Source: Staphylotrichum longicolle (Eukaryota; Ascomycota; Sordariomycetes; Sordariales; Chaetomiaceae). From it: a DNA stretch of 64,000 nt. The stretch lies in NCBI GenBank assembly GCA_019096155.1, contig JAHCVI010000001.1, positions 3,472,001 through 3,536,000 on the forward strand. The letters are read 5' to 3'. Made by a program: the position numbers and the translations under genes. The notes below the pieces were generated by a model. That model did not search any database. It was given only the letters and a program-made list of their open reading frames with translations, and was not told where the DNA came from. Below are positions 23,859 through 34,118 of this stretch, in pieces (position 1 is the first letter of the stretch; the number at the start of each line of letters is the position of its first letter).

Positions 23859-24866
23859 TCAAACCCTCTCCCCAATCCACTTCCACCACTTCTCCGCCCC
23901 CGGCCCCTCGCCCACCACATTGCCCCCAATCACCTCCACCTCGACATCAAACTCCATCATCTCCTTGAAGCTAAACCTGCCCTCGCCGTACCCGCCCAGC
24001 CACCCCTCCCCTTCCTCCTCCTCCTCCCTCGCGCCAGCAACATCATCCACCCCCACGCCCGAGTCCAACAACCCTTTGCTCCTCGTCTTGCGGATGCGCG
24101 TCAGCTCCGCCTCGAGGTTGCTCCTGACCAGCGCGGCGGGCAACGCGGTGAACAGGTCGAGCTTGTTGGCGGCGACGAGCACGGGCACGCTGGCGGGGGC
24201 GCGCGAGCCGCTGCGCTTGTGGAAGCGCTTCTGCAGCGTGATGAGCACGTCGTAGAGGTACTCGGCCGTCGCGGCCAGGGCGGGCGAGTCGGTGTCGGCG
24301 AGGGCCGCGGCGTCGACGAGGAAGATGATGGCTTTGAGCTTGGTCTTGGTGCCGTCGGCGGACGATGAGGAAGACGAGGTGGTGGTCGTGATGGGCTTTT
24401 GGGAGGACGGGGAGAGGTGGGCGAGGGCGTGGGCGCGCAGCTTGGGGTGGCCGGGGGTGTCGATCAGGAGGAACTTCTTGGCGGTTGCGCCGGCGGCGTC
24501 GAGGTCGGTGCGGTAGGAGGACGGCGTGGGGCCGTCCGAGACGGCGAGCTCGACGGTCGAGGGGAGCTGCGAGGTGTGCGTTTTGGCGACGGGGGTGGGG
24601 ACGCTGGGCTTTTCGGAGGCGGAGGGGGACTGGTCCGGATTGTAGAGGGGGCCGCGCTCAAAGAGGGTGAGCAGGGCGGTCTTGCCCGCGCCCGGGGGCC
24701 CGACGAGGAGGACGGGGGGGAGGGGGGTGTAGGGGGTGGTGGCGGAGAAGATGAAGTGGAGGATGATGGGGATGAGGAGAACGACGGCCAGGCCGATCGA
24801 GATGACGGTGGGCGACGGGGTGAGGGAGGCCTCGAAGGCGGCTTTGAGAGTGTCGAAGGCCGCCAT
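23859..24866 (-). CDS. Signal recognition particle receptor subunit beta
   Basis: A single exon, start at 24866 (MAAFDTLKAA), gives 335 residues. One transmembrane segment (about residues 20-41, SPTVISIGLAVVLLIPIILH) anchors the protein in the ER membrane. The GTPase domain follows: P-loop GPPGAGKTALL at 56-66, DTPGHPKLR at 136-144 (G3), and AANKLDLF (G4). SR-beta holds SR-alpha at the translocon and is needed for cotranslational targeting. Long Ser/Thr-rich insertions occur around residues 75-120 and 150-170, and an acidic low-complexity loop (EEEEEGEGW) lies near the C-terminus; such insertions are common in filamentous fungi. The frame extends upstream to 25043, but the family start fits 24866. 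Confidence 0.9.
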   Translation of the reverse strand: MAAFDTLKAAFEASLTPSPTVISIGLAVVLLIPIILHFIFSATTPYTPLPPVLLVGPPGAGKTALLTLFERGPLYNPDQSPSASEKPSVPTPVAKTHTSQLPSTVELAVSDGPTPSSYRTDLDAAGATAKKFLLIDTPGHPKLRAHALAHLSPSSQKPITTTTSSSSSSADGTKTKLKAIIFLVDAAALADTDSPALAATAEYLYDVLITLQKRFHKRSGSRAPASVPVLVAANKLDLFTALPAALVRSNLEAELTRIRKTRSKGLLDSGVGVDDVAGAREEEEEGEGWLGGYGEGRFSFKEMMEFDVEVEVIGGNVVGEGPGAEKWWKWIGERV

Positions 24867-25873
24867 CTTGGTCGCTGGCCGGTGGTCGATTTGGGGGAAA
24901 AGGAAAGACTCGAAAGCCTCGGAAGAGAAAGTGGTCGCTGTCTGTCGGTAGCTGTCGCGCTGGGAGCTGCAGGTCAAGCCGGCATTCTTGTATGCGGCTC
25001 TGCTCTGGGCGTCGATCGGGTCGCGGGGGTTCCGGGCGCGCACTTATCGGGTCATTGTCATCCGATGGTCGCTGGATCAGCTCATGGAATTTTAAAGTGT
25101 GGATTGCCGGTTACGTAGCTTTTTGGGACGAGCTCCAGTCGGCGGTAATTACGGGGGGCTTCGTTACATGCGAAGGAGCTGGCGAAGCTCAAGCATTGTT
25201 ACCCTTGTTCATGGCAGTCATAAACCTGGTCTCGTTTTGCATTGCTAATTTCTTCTTGAAGAGTTAGGAACACGAAGAAAGGGAAACCAGCACTGAATTT
25301 GTTTATTGAGGCTGCACCCTCAACTTGATCCCTCGCCAATTCGCTCCATACACCATGGAAACTGGTAACTTTCTGTAACAGCACCTTCCACGACCCACCG
25401 GACAGTTGCGCCGAGTGGAGCTCAGCCCTGCCGCGCCTGCAGATCGCGCCTACAGACGAATCAGATGCGCAACACGCGGACCCCAGAGGCTCAGCCTCGC
25501 TGCGCGCCCTCATTTGGGGTTGGTCGATGGGTAAGACGACCCTGAATTCTTCGACGCGGCCCCCTGAGGTGCCGAGCTGAGAAACTCCGCCGCAAGGTCG
25601 CTGAGAGTGGTCCCGACAGTCCCAACGGCCGCCGATTCCTAATTTGACTGAAACAGCGGTTGGCCGAGCATTTTCGTGGCCGGCGATGCTGTGATTCTTT
25701 TCGAAGGACTTGCCTTACTCCTCCCCTCTGCGCTATCCCGCCGTCTGCCGTAACTCTTCGCCAAAGTCGGTCAGCAATTCCGTTCCTCCGCAGCGGATTC
25801 ACTTCGACACACCAGCGACCTCGACCTCGACCTCGACCTTCCGCCGGCTCGAACCCCCGCGGCCCACCCGACC
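24867..25873. other. Divergent promoter region
   Basis: About 1 kb lies between the start codons of the SRP-receptor-beta gene (minus) and the DHHC palmitoyltransferase gene (plus). No coding content is supported. The plus-strand frame stays partly open before 25874 but has no family match. Confidence 0.5.
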
Positions 25874-28348
25874 ATGGCGCAACACTCCGAAGGCCCCGGG
25901 CCAGCCCCCGCGAACGGCGCCCCGACACAACCCCCCTCCAAGTCGGAAACCGCAACACCAAAACTGAACAATGAGGTGGAGCTCGGCAACATGCCGAGCG
26001 ACCCGGCCCAGAACGACATCATGCAGATGGCGCGGGTAGGGGACATTGCCGGCATGGAGAAGCTGTTCGAGTCCCCCGAGTACGATGCAACCTACACCGA
26101 CGACGAGGGCATCACGCCGTTACATGTATGCACCCGACTGAGACTGCCCCTAACAAACCTGTTTACTGACAACGCTTCCCAAGTGGGCCGCCATCAACAA
26201 CCAGTACGCCATGTGCAAGTTTCTCATCGACCGCGGCGCCGAGATCAACCGCAAGGGCGGCGAGAGCGTCGCCACGCCCCTGCAATGGGCCGCCCAGCGC
26301 TGCCACTACTACACCGTCCACCTGCTCCTCCAGCACGGCGCCGACCCCCTCATCACCGACGCCCAGGGCTACAACACGCTCCACATCAGCACCTTCAACG
26401 GCAACCTGCTCTTGATCATCCTCCTCCTCCACCAGGGCATCCCGGTCGACGTCGAGGACGCCTACGGCCACACGGGCCTGATGTGGTCCGCCTACAAGGG
26501 CTATCCCGCCTGTGTCGACGTCTTTCTCCGCTGGGGCGCGAGCGTGCACGCAAAGGACGAGCAAGGGTTCACCGCGCTGCACTGGGCGCTCGTCAAGGGG
26601 AGTCCCGGATGCATCCAGAAGATCATCGAGTACGGCGCGGACCGTTTCGCCAAGACGACGACCGGCAAGACACCCTCCATCACCGCGCGGGAGCTCAACA
26701 CTGCCGCGGCGTGGCACAAGGCGCTGTATGAGTGCGGCTACGACGAGGACGCGAACGCTGTCGTGCCGAGCTGGCCGGGGGCGGGCTACTTCCTCCAGGA
26801 CCGGCGGGGGTTCACCACCAAGTTCTTCTTCTTGTGGCCCATTGTGTTGATTTGGGTCACGCTGGTCATCTTTGCGGGAATGCCTGTGTACGCGGGTCTG
26901 CCGTTTGGGATCTTGGCCGCCTACACGATACAATGGGTCGGCAAGCAGTTGCTTGTGTACGCCCCGCCGGATATGAGACAGTTTGAGAAGACGGTACGTG
27001 TGCCAAGTCGACGTGTCGGGGCTATTGCTAACTTTGACACAGCCATGGATGGCGGGCATCTTTGCGGCTTCGTTGTTGTTGGTGGGCCTGAACTGGCTGT
27101 TTACTATCTTCCCGAGCACTGCGTTCGGTGAAGGTGCGTTTCCCCATGACATGATGCACGATCTGACGGCTAACTGGGTCAGACGGGACATGGCTGTGGA
27201 ACTTCTTTTTCATCACCACCTATGCTCTCACAGCGTTTTTTTACACAAGATCCATGGTCGACGATCCCGGCTTCGTGCCCAAGCTCAACGGCATTGCCGA
27301 GCAAAAGGCCGTCATTGACGAACTGATCAGCCAGTGGAAGTACGACGAAGCGCACTTTTGCGTGACATGCATGATCCGGACGCCGCTGCGAAGCAAGCAC
27401 TGCCGTAGGTGTCAGCGCTGCGTCGCCAAGCACGATCAGTACGTCCCCTGCCCCGTCCTTCCTCTCAACCCCCCTCCCACTAACAATGCGCAGCCACTGC
27501 CCCTGGGTTTACAACTGCGTCGGCATCAACAACCACCGTCACTTTTTCCTCTACCTCATAAACCTCACCCTCGGCGTCCTCAGCTACTGCTTCCTCACCT
27601 ACCAATGTACGCGCCCCTCCCGCCTCCTCAACCCTCGAGCCCCCAAACTAACCCCTTTCTAGACTTCACCTCCCTCACCCCCAACGCCTCCGACCAATGC
27701 AACGTCCTCTCCCCGACCCTCTGCCGCGTCGTCAACGCCGACGCCTACTCCCTCCTCCTCGCCATCTGGGCCGCCCTGCAGCTGACCTGGGTCTCGATGC
27801 TGCTCTTCGTCCAGTTCATCCAGGTCGCCCGCGCCATGACCACCTACGAGAACATGTACGGCGTCAACGCCCGCTCCGCCGCCTCCCTCGCCAGCGCCTT
27901 CACCTCCACCGGCGCCCCGCTCGATCCCTCCAATGCGGGCGCCGGCGCGCCGCCTGCCGGGTCCGAGGTCGGGCCCCACGCGCCCCCGGGCCATGGTCAC
28001 GGCCACGGCCATAAGCACCGCCATGGCGGGATGCTCAAGCATTGGGGCCGACTGTTGGGCGTGGACACGTTCATTGAGACGGCGCGGGGGAGGGGCGCGG
28101 CCACGGCCGGGCCCGGCGCGAAGAGGAGGGGGAACAGGAATCCGTTTAGCAGGGGGTGCTGGGCGAACTGCAAGGACTTTTGGTGCGATCCTGCGCCGGT
28201 GTTTGGGAGGAGGGAGACGGGCGCGGCGGTGCTGGGCGGGCAGGCGGTGAATTATACCGAGATGTATGAGAGTCCGGCGGTGATGGATGTGTTGAGGGGA
28301 GGGAGGAGACAGGGGGGTTATGAGGCTGTTGCCGGGGAAGAGGTCTGA
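25874..28348 (+). CDS. akr1: Akr1/HIP14-type ankyrin-repeat DHHC palmitoyltransferase
   Basis: Six exons, 25874-26125, 26184-26993, 27043-27133, 27183-27438, 27494-27606 and 27663-28348, give 735 residues with consistent phases. It S-acylates cytosolic cysteines, probably in the Golgi or endosomes; yeast Akr1 modifies casein kinase Yck2. Residues 45-300 hold about six ankyrin repeats (DDEGITPLH-WAA; ATPLQWAAQRCHYYTVHLLL; GYNTLHISTFNGN; HTGLMWSAYKG; FTALHWALVKGS). Two pairs of transmembrane helices flank a Cys-rich domain (CVTCMIRTPLRSKHCRRCQR) with the catalytic D-H-H-C-P-W, whose codon for the first His is split by intron 4, and CVGINNHRHF. The motif is DHHC, not the DHYC of yeast Akr1. The C-terminus has a His/Gly-rich stretch (GHGHGHGHKHRHGG) and a TTxE-like TTYENMYG. 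Symbol by family resemblance. Confidence 0.92.
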
Positions 28349-29192
28349 GTGGGGGGGGGAGGAGAGAGAGAGTGAGGGTTTTGATAGACGGAAGGGGGTG
28401 GGTTGGCGTGGATGTGTGTATGACGGTGTAATGCGGGCGGCGGGGTTTTGCTGCTGAGACGATCTTGAAGTTTTTGGGTGATGGGAGCGGACCACGGGAC
28501 GTTGCAAGGGGGTATATACTCCGGCGGTTGGTGTTTTATTGGGAATAGACGGAGTTTATGTTACTCGCCCCGCGACTTAAGAGGGGGAGGCTTTTGTCCT
28601 GACGAGACGCTGACGTCGTTCACGAGCACCGCGTGGGTGGAAACGTGTCAACAACGAAACATGGCCGCGGGCAACGCCGTCTACCGTTGCTCGAGCAGTT
28701 CTCTAAAAGCTGTCGCTGAAACCACCGTCCGGACCTTCGTCTCCTACTTCAGAAGATGTGATCGACGGACAGCACCAATGACAAAAGATCGGGAGGACGC
28801 GCATGTCCTTTGCCAAGCCGGCCGGCTTATTCAGACCCGCGGACAGGCTGCGGGTGATTACACAGCAGCCGACATGCAATGGAACGGTGGCCAGGGGTAC
28901 TACTGTGTATCCCGAGCGGAACCGCATTTACAACTGCCAATTACCGCTCGCCACTACCTCCGGGCCTGCTTGCTTGGTAGCCATGGCGGGATGGAGAAGC
29001 GGGGAAGGGCGTGGTTGTGTCATTGGGGGGCTTGATTGTTCCGTAGATGGAAAGGGCTGGCCTTCTCGGCGTCGATACGAGCCGGGAAACGTATAAATAA
29101 ATAGGACTGGACTCGATGTTGGGAAGCCACGATCACATCCAGCGCCCTACACATTCTTGGTCTAGGATACAGATAACAGAAAGGCCAGCAAC
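28349..29192. other. Intergenic region upstream of dienelactone hydrolase
   Basis: About 840 bp without a supported gene; a 185-codon open frame (28478-29035) has no family features. The TATA-like element of the next gene is at its end. Confidence 0.5.
29092..29103 (+). promoter_or_regulatory. TATA-box-like element
   Basis: TATAAATAAATA lies about 90-100 bp upstream of the dienelactone hydrolase ATG, in otherwise GC-rich DNA. The spacing fits a TATA box with a short leader. This is inferred from position only. Confidence 0.5.
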
Positions 29193-30154
29193 ATGCGCGC
29201 CGCTTCGTTTTCACTGCTCTCCACAACGCTGCTCCTCGTCGGAGGGGCAGTGGCCGGTTCCCATGGGAAGTCTGCCGAGTGTAGCGCTGTTGACGCATCC
29301 ATTGTCGCGCATTCGGGGCAGCCGGTGGGTAGCGAGGTCAAGAATGGCAATGGTAAGTCTGCACGGAATTCTTTTCGTCTCCTTCCCTTGTGGCTAACAG
29401 TAGTCCCTTCAGTCACACTCTACATCACCAAGCCAGACAAGAAGAACCCGCGCACCAAGGCCCGTGCCAACACCGCAGTGCTCTACCTTACTGATGTCTT
29501 TGGCATCGCCCTTCCCGAGAACAAGCTGTACGTTCCGCCACATTCCACCACCCCAGCCCAACCCCCCTTTACTAAAAACCCGCTCCCTGCAGCCTGGCCG
29601 ATAGCTTCGCCCGCGCCGGCTACCTGACCGTCGCACCGGACCTCTTCGGCGGCTCGCCCGCCCCGGGCGACATCAACGTGCCCGGCTTCAACACGACCGC
29701 CTTCCTGGCCGCGCACGGCCCGGCCGCCACGGACCCCATCATCGCCTCCACCGTGGCCTACCTCCGCGACCAGCTCGGCGTCACCCGCATCGCCGCGCCC
29801 GGGTACTGCTTCGGCGGGCGCTACGCCTTCCGCTTCGTCGCGTCGGGCAGGGGCGTCGACGTCGGGTACGCCGCGCATCCCAGCTTGTTGGAGAGCGGGG
29901 AGATTGCCGCGATTGCCGGGCCCGTGTCGATTGCGGCTGCGGATGGGGACACGCTGTTCAATGCGCAGGCGAGGGCCGCGGCCGAGGCGGTGTTGTTGGG
30001 GACGGGGCAGAAGTATCAGGTGGATTTGTACAGCGGGACGCAGCATGGGTTTGCGGTCAGGGCGAATGTGTCGGATGAGAGCCAGCGGTGGGCCAAGGAG
30101 GAGGCGTTTCTGCAGGCCGTGAGGTGGTTTGATCGGTTTTTTGTCAAGGGGTGA
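29193..30154 (+). CDS. Secreted dienelactone hydrolase family protein
   Basis: Three exons, 29193-29352, 29413-29527 and 29593-30154, give 278 residues. An N-terminal signal peptide is clear (MRAASFSLLSTTLLLVGGAV AG, cleaved near residue 22), unlike bacterial dienelactone hydrolases. The alpha/beta-hydrolase core shows TAVLYLTDVFGIALPENK, then FARAGYLTVAPDLFGG, the nucleophile elbow GYCFGGRYAF (Cys), an AADGDTLF acid (Asp) and GTQHGFAVR (His), so the Cys-Asp-His triad is complete. The enzyme should open lactone or ester bonds outside the cell; the substrate in fungi is usually unknown. Splice phases agree (codon V split at junction 1, L at junction 2). The GC content rises sharply in exon 3. 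No neighbour suggests a pathway. Confidence 0.88.
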
Positions 30155-31894
30155 GGGTTGCCAAGGACTGATTGGATGGGGATGTGTGTGAAGGGAGGAT
30201 GATCTCAGGTTACATTTCAGGGGTTGGGTTCAAGAGCGGTTTCATTGTTTACTTGGGTCAACGTTGGGCATGAGGGCTTTGCGTTCAGGGTGAGTGAGGA
30301 CTACCTTAACTTGGAATAGAAATCTTGATCCAGCACCATTCTATGCTGCGAGTTTACCTTCACAATAATGGACCCACAAGAAAACACCCCAAAGTGCATT
30401 ATCGCTCTGTGTCTTGCCATCCTCGGTCTTTCCATCCAGTGTCTTGCCATCCTCGGTCTTTCCATCCAGTGTCTTTCCATCCTCTGTCTTTCCATCCGCT
30501 GTCTTTCCATCCTCTGTCTTTCCATCCTCTGTCTTTCCATCCTCTGTCTTTCCATCCTCTGTCTTTCCATCCTCTGTCTTTCCATCCAGTGTCTCTCCAT
30601 CCTATGTCGTTCCGCCCTGCGCCCTTCTCTTCCGTGTCTTGTCATTCTGTGTCCTGCCATTCTATGTCTTTTCACCTGTGTCTCTCTATCATCTTGTGTC
30701 TGCTAAACTCTGTCTTGAATGTTGTGCAGCTCGCTGGAAAGAGGTTGCTGAAACGCACGATCGAACGACTCGTGGGCCCGCGACCCGATGCAAGGTGGTT
30801 GGGGTGTTTGATGTGGGGGTATCTGAGGTAGAGGCTGCGAAAGGGCCTTGGTGAGAGACGGCAGAGAACAGGTCCTGCGAGGTTTGGGAAGGAGGAACGT
30901 CTCTGCAGGGCACTCTTTTCCCTCTGATGGGAACCGCCGGGCGGGTGTCCAAAGGGCTGGCCCGATCTATCCCTCATTGTCCGTCATTGTTGTAATGTCC
31001 CGCGGGGTTGGTGGTGATCTGGGCTCTTGTAAGCAGAGATTCCTGTTCGCGTTTTGTTGGCGGTACTAACCCGTGGCAGCCCTGTTGGGAGGTGACAGTC
31101 CATGCCCCAGTGGTTTAGAAAACTGAGAAACAAGTGATCGACAAAAGGTGGCAAAGAAGGTTGCGGTAATGCGTCGTGTTGCCCTTGACGTTCCCATGAT
31201 GCTAGCACGCCAGGACCGGCATCACTGTGCCGGCACGCTTGTAGCGCGCACCATCATGCTTGCACTCCTGGAGGGGCGTTTGGGCGCTGCCTGGTATGGC
31301 AAAGAGGGCGCGTTGATACCGCTCGTTGACATGAGCTGGTGACGGGCTTGAGCAACACGGACCTGGGTTGGCTGGGGCCTGAGTGTCGGGCGAAGGTTGT
31401 GGTCTCTCTCCGCGGTGCATGGTGTGTGCACGGAATGACGGAATGACTTGATGGTTGGTGGTTGTTTGTGAGAGGATGGAAAGAAATGGGTTTGTGATGT
31501 TTGGTTTGTATATATAACGACAGAGTGTTAAATTACTTGGGCAAGAATCCGCGAAGAGAAAACATGTCGAGCAAGAAGAACCATGCGCAGATGACACCGG
31601 ATGAAAGTCATCTTATCTTCTTATTTACCTGTCGGCGAATCTTCCTTCATACACTTCTCATGAATTTCACTGGTCTGCTGTGTTTCCACCACAATCCCTT
31701 GATTGGTGGTGTCAACACGGGTTCCTGCAAGGCAAACACTTGATGTAGCCACTCGGATTTTGTGGTTTGCACGGTCCCAAAACAGATCACACTATGAAGC
31801 ATCAGTGTTTTGCGGAAAGTCAATCATGTTCTCATCTACACGCATCATAAAGTACCTAACTCCACCAGAGCTGATTGGCCCCCGGGCTGCTGCT
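30155..31894. other. Gene-poor region containing a 15-bp minisatellite
   Basis: The stretch holds the tandem repeat at 30411-30680. Frames around the repeat on both strands (for example 30301-30675 minus and 30325-30831 plus) are open because the unit length is a multiple of three. No gene with family features was found. Confidence 0.5.
30411..30680. repeat. 15-bp minisatellite, about 18 units
   Basis: The unit GTCTTTCCATCCTCT is repeated head to tail. The first 13 units (30411-30605) are nearly identical, differing mainly in the last three bases (CTCT, CAGT, CCGC or CTCG endings). The last five (30606-30680) are degenerate. It is intergenic, beginning 256 bp after the dienelactone hydrolase stop. 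Confidence 0.97.
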
Positions 31895-32376
31895 TCACTC
31901 AGCCGTCGCCGGTTTGCTCCTGTCCACAGGCTCGCTTTCGGCTACGCGTTCGTTTCCGTCTGCGCCGCTGTGTTCCTCTGTGCTGCCGCTTGCCGTCACA
32001 GATGTGCTTTTGGCAGTCTCCTCTTCTTCACCGCCGCTTGCTTCTGCATCCTGGTGCCCGTTCTGCTGTTGCGTCAAGCGCCGATGTTCCCGCCATTTGG
32101 CAACCAACTTGTCAAGAACAGCAAAGAAAATAATGGCGGCTATGACGGAAGCGCTGATGACGAGAGATGTGTGTTCGCTGATTCCTTTATTCTCCCAAGA
32201 AGATGCGGTTTCCGTTTGATTGCTAGGCGTATCGGTTTCCTTGCGCAGGGAATCCGTGGAGTTGTCCGCGGGAAACGAATCTTGCTTCATGGAGAACCGG
32301 GCCCGCAATTGCGGTTGCCGGGAGATAAAGCAGCAAGAGGAAGGTTGCGATGTTTTTGTGAGCCGCCATAATTCTC
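31895..32376 (-). CDS. Putative small type I membrane protein, frame-offset
   Basis: An ATG at about 32376 opens a typical signal peptide (MAAHKNIATFLLLLYLPATA). The body that would follow lies in another frame, starting near the ATG of MKQDSFPADNSTDS. It has a Ser/Thr/Asn-rich short ectodomain, one transmembrane helix (HTSLVISASVIAAIIFFAVL), a basic stop-transfer stretch (DKLVAKWREHRR) and an acidic Ser/Thr-rich tail of about 65 residues. No GT-AG intron of normal length joins the two parts; skipping one base near 32303 would. So either one extra base is present, or the two parts are not one gene. No family is recognised. Together they would give about 150 residues. Confidence 0.4.
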
Positions 32377-33142
32377 TTGCTGCTAAGGATTCTTACCATT
32401 CCGGCACCGAGTCCCGTGGGTTGATGACTAGAAGGCATGTGCCTAGGGTGAGCGTCGCTTTTGTGGATTAAATAGCTGCGGTTCTGGGGCTGTACTCACT
32501 CAGCCCAAAACAAGCTCAATGTCCACAAATTTCATCAGCCAACTTGTTCCACATCTGCACCATTGTCTCTTTGTTCCCGATCCCTTCTCGTGATAAACTC
32601 TTGTATCACAGTTGACACTGGACATAACTTGGTACCTAGGCACTAAAACATCTGGGTTGTTCGAGTACATCGAATCATCATGGTGATTCACTGGGTGGAA
32701 GTACGGAAGTGCTGCACCGCAACTCGGCTGTGACTCGTCACCAGAGACTGGAAAATGTCACCGTCTGGTGTAGCACAGAGCCAACCAGGAGAATATTTAC
32801 GTCAAGACTTATCTGATGCTTGACAGAAAGGCACACATTGACGGAACATACAGCAGTTGGCTCAGGGGCTTGGCCATGTGAGAAGCATCAAAGGCATGTG
32901 GGGTGACAAAGTCGCGTTCAAGAACCAACGACCAACCTGAGTATAGGAAACAAAGCCTATGTGTGCTCAAAGAACCTATTCTGTATTTTAATTTCCCCAT
33001 TTCTCGCGGTAGAACATCAGTACACCTCTTTAGCTCATCTGCTCGTCAGTTGCTTCGCTGCCATCCACACACAACAAGTAACAAAAATACGTCGCGGACC
33101 CGTCTTGATCAAGACTCTTGCTACTGCTGGAGGGAGAGAACA
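32377..33142. other. Divergent intergenic region
   Basis: About 770 bp between the two small putative membrane-protein genes, AT-richer than average. No coding or RNA feature is supported. Confidence 0.45.
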
Positions 33143-33439
33143 ATGGCTCTTTTTACGCTCTCCGGTATCTTTCACAGAGCAGCTCTAAGTGGTTCGTTCG
33201 CACTCGCGCTCCCAACAAGTGTGCCTGAGGGCACAGCCGTGGTGAAAGCCAGAGACGATGGCGTGCCTGAACCTCTGCTCAATATCGTCCCGCAAAGCAG
33301 GGTGGTATCGTGGTTGCTCTTCGTTCTTTTCATAGCAGGCTGTCTGGGGATACTCTATTGTCTCATCAATTATTCCCCCCGTATCCTGTCGTGGATTCGG
33401 AAGAAGTTTGGCTGGGAAAAAGCTGCCCAGAACTCGTAG
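33143..33439 (+). CDS. Putative small single-pass membrane protein
   Basis: A single exon from the ATG at 33143 gives 98 residues. The N-terminus (MALFTLSGIFHRAALSGSFA, then LALPTSV) looks like a signal peptide with cleavage after an Ala or Leu-Ala-Leu-Pro stretch. A short polar segment is followed by one hydrophobic helix (VVSWLLFVLFIAGCLGILYC) and a basic, amphipathic tail (RILSWIRKKFGWEKAAQ). No family is recognised. The start is chosen because upstream in-frame residues are not protein-like. Its neighbour at 31895-32376, on the other strand, has the same overall layout. Confidence 0.5.
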   Translation: MALFTLSGIFHRAALSGSFALALPTSVPEGTAVVKARDDGVPEPLLNIVPQSRVVSWLLFVLFIAGCLGILYCLINYSPRILSWIRKKFGWEKAAQNS

Positions 33440-34118
33440 TAAAAAGATAGCAGAAGAAGTTGGAACTTGTTCAAAGGTGTCAAAGGCTCATGTCACCAAT
33501 GGATCTAGATCTTGGAATGATTTGTTCTGAAGGCAGGGCAAGTCATCACAGCAATTTATGATATGGTATGATTGGATACCCCTGATGACAGCCATGGACG
33601 AATAGTGACCTGGAGCAGGCTTCGAGCTCTAGGGGGAAGGACGAGCGGCTACCTGCAGTGTCGCTGACCTGGTTTTTGACGAGGCCCAGCTTGAGATGAT
33701 CTCGAGAAGAGATATGTTGTGGACGCTGCCAGCCAATTCCATTTATTTCCATTCCTTAATTTCCAGTGCACTGCCCCGGTGAAACCGGCACCTCGAAGTC
33801 TCGCAGCAGTTGTCGTTCCTTTATCTCAGAAGTGTAAATCCACCATTCTGGATTTTGCACAATGCCATTGAATTTACAGGACAAAGAACTCGGCTCAGGG
33901 GTGAACTCTTTTTCCTGTTTCGGCCTCAACACCATGCCACTGTTGACATTGGATGTCGTCGTGATGACTGCGAATGTTTCTATTTAAGCTCGAGATACCC
34001 CTTGTTGCTTTCGGATCGCCATCACCACCGCCTCGGCGAATTGTCCTGTCCCCAACCCTTGACTCACTTTTCCAAGACACCAGGAAACCAGAACGTTGAA
34101 ACGGTCCCACAGCACCCC
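33440..34118. other. Intergenic region
   Basis: About 680 bp. The frame of the next gene stays open upstream to 33810 but has no in-frame ATG with support before 34119. Nothing else is seen. Confidence 0.45.

Noticed and set aside
26163..27191. 342-codon minus-strand frame
   Set aside because: Antisense to ankyrin-repeat exons of the palmitoyltransferase gene.
30301..30831. Repeat-protein gene across the minisatellite
   Set aside because: Frames are open on both strands simply because the unit is 15 bp; no promoter, conserved flank or domain supports translation.
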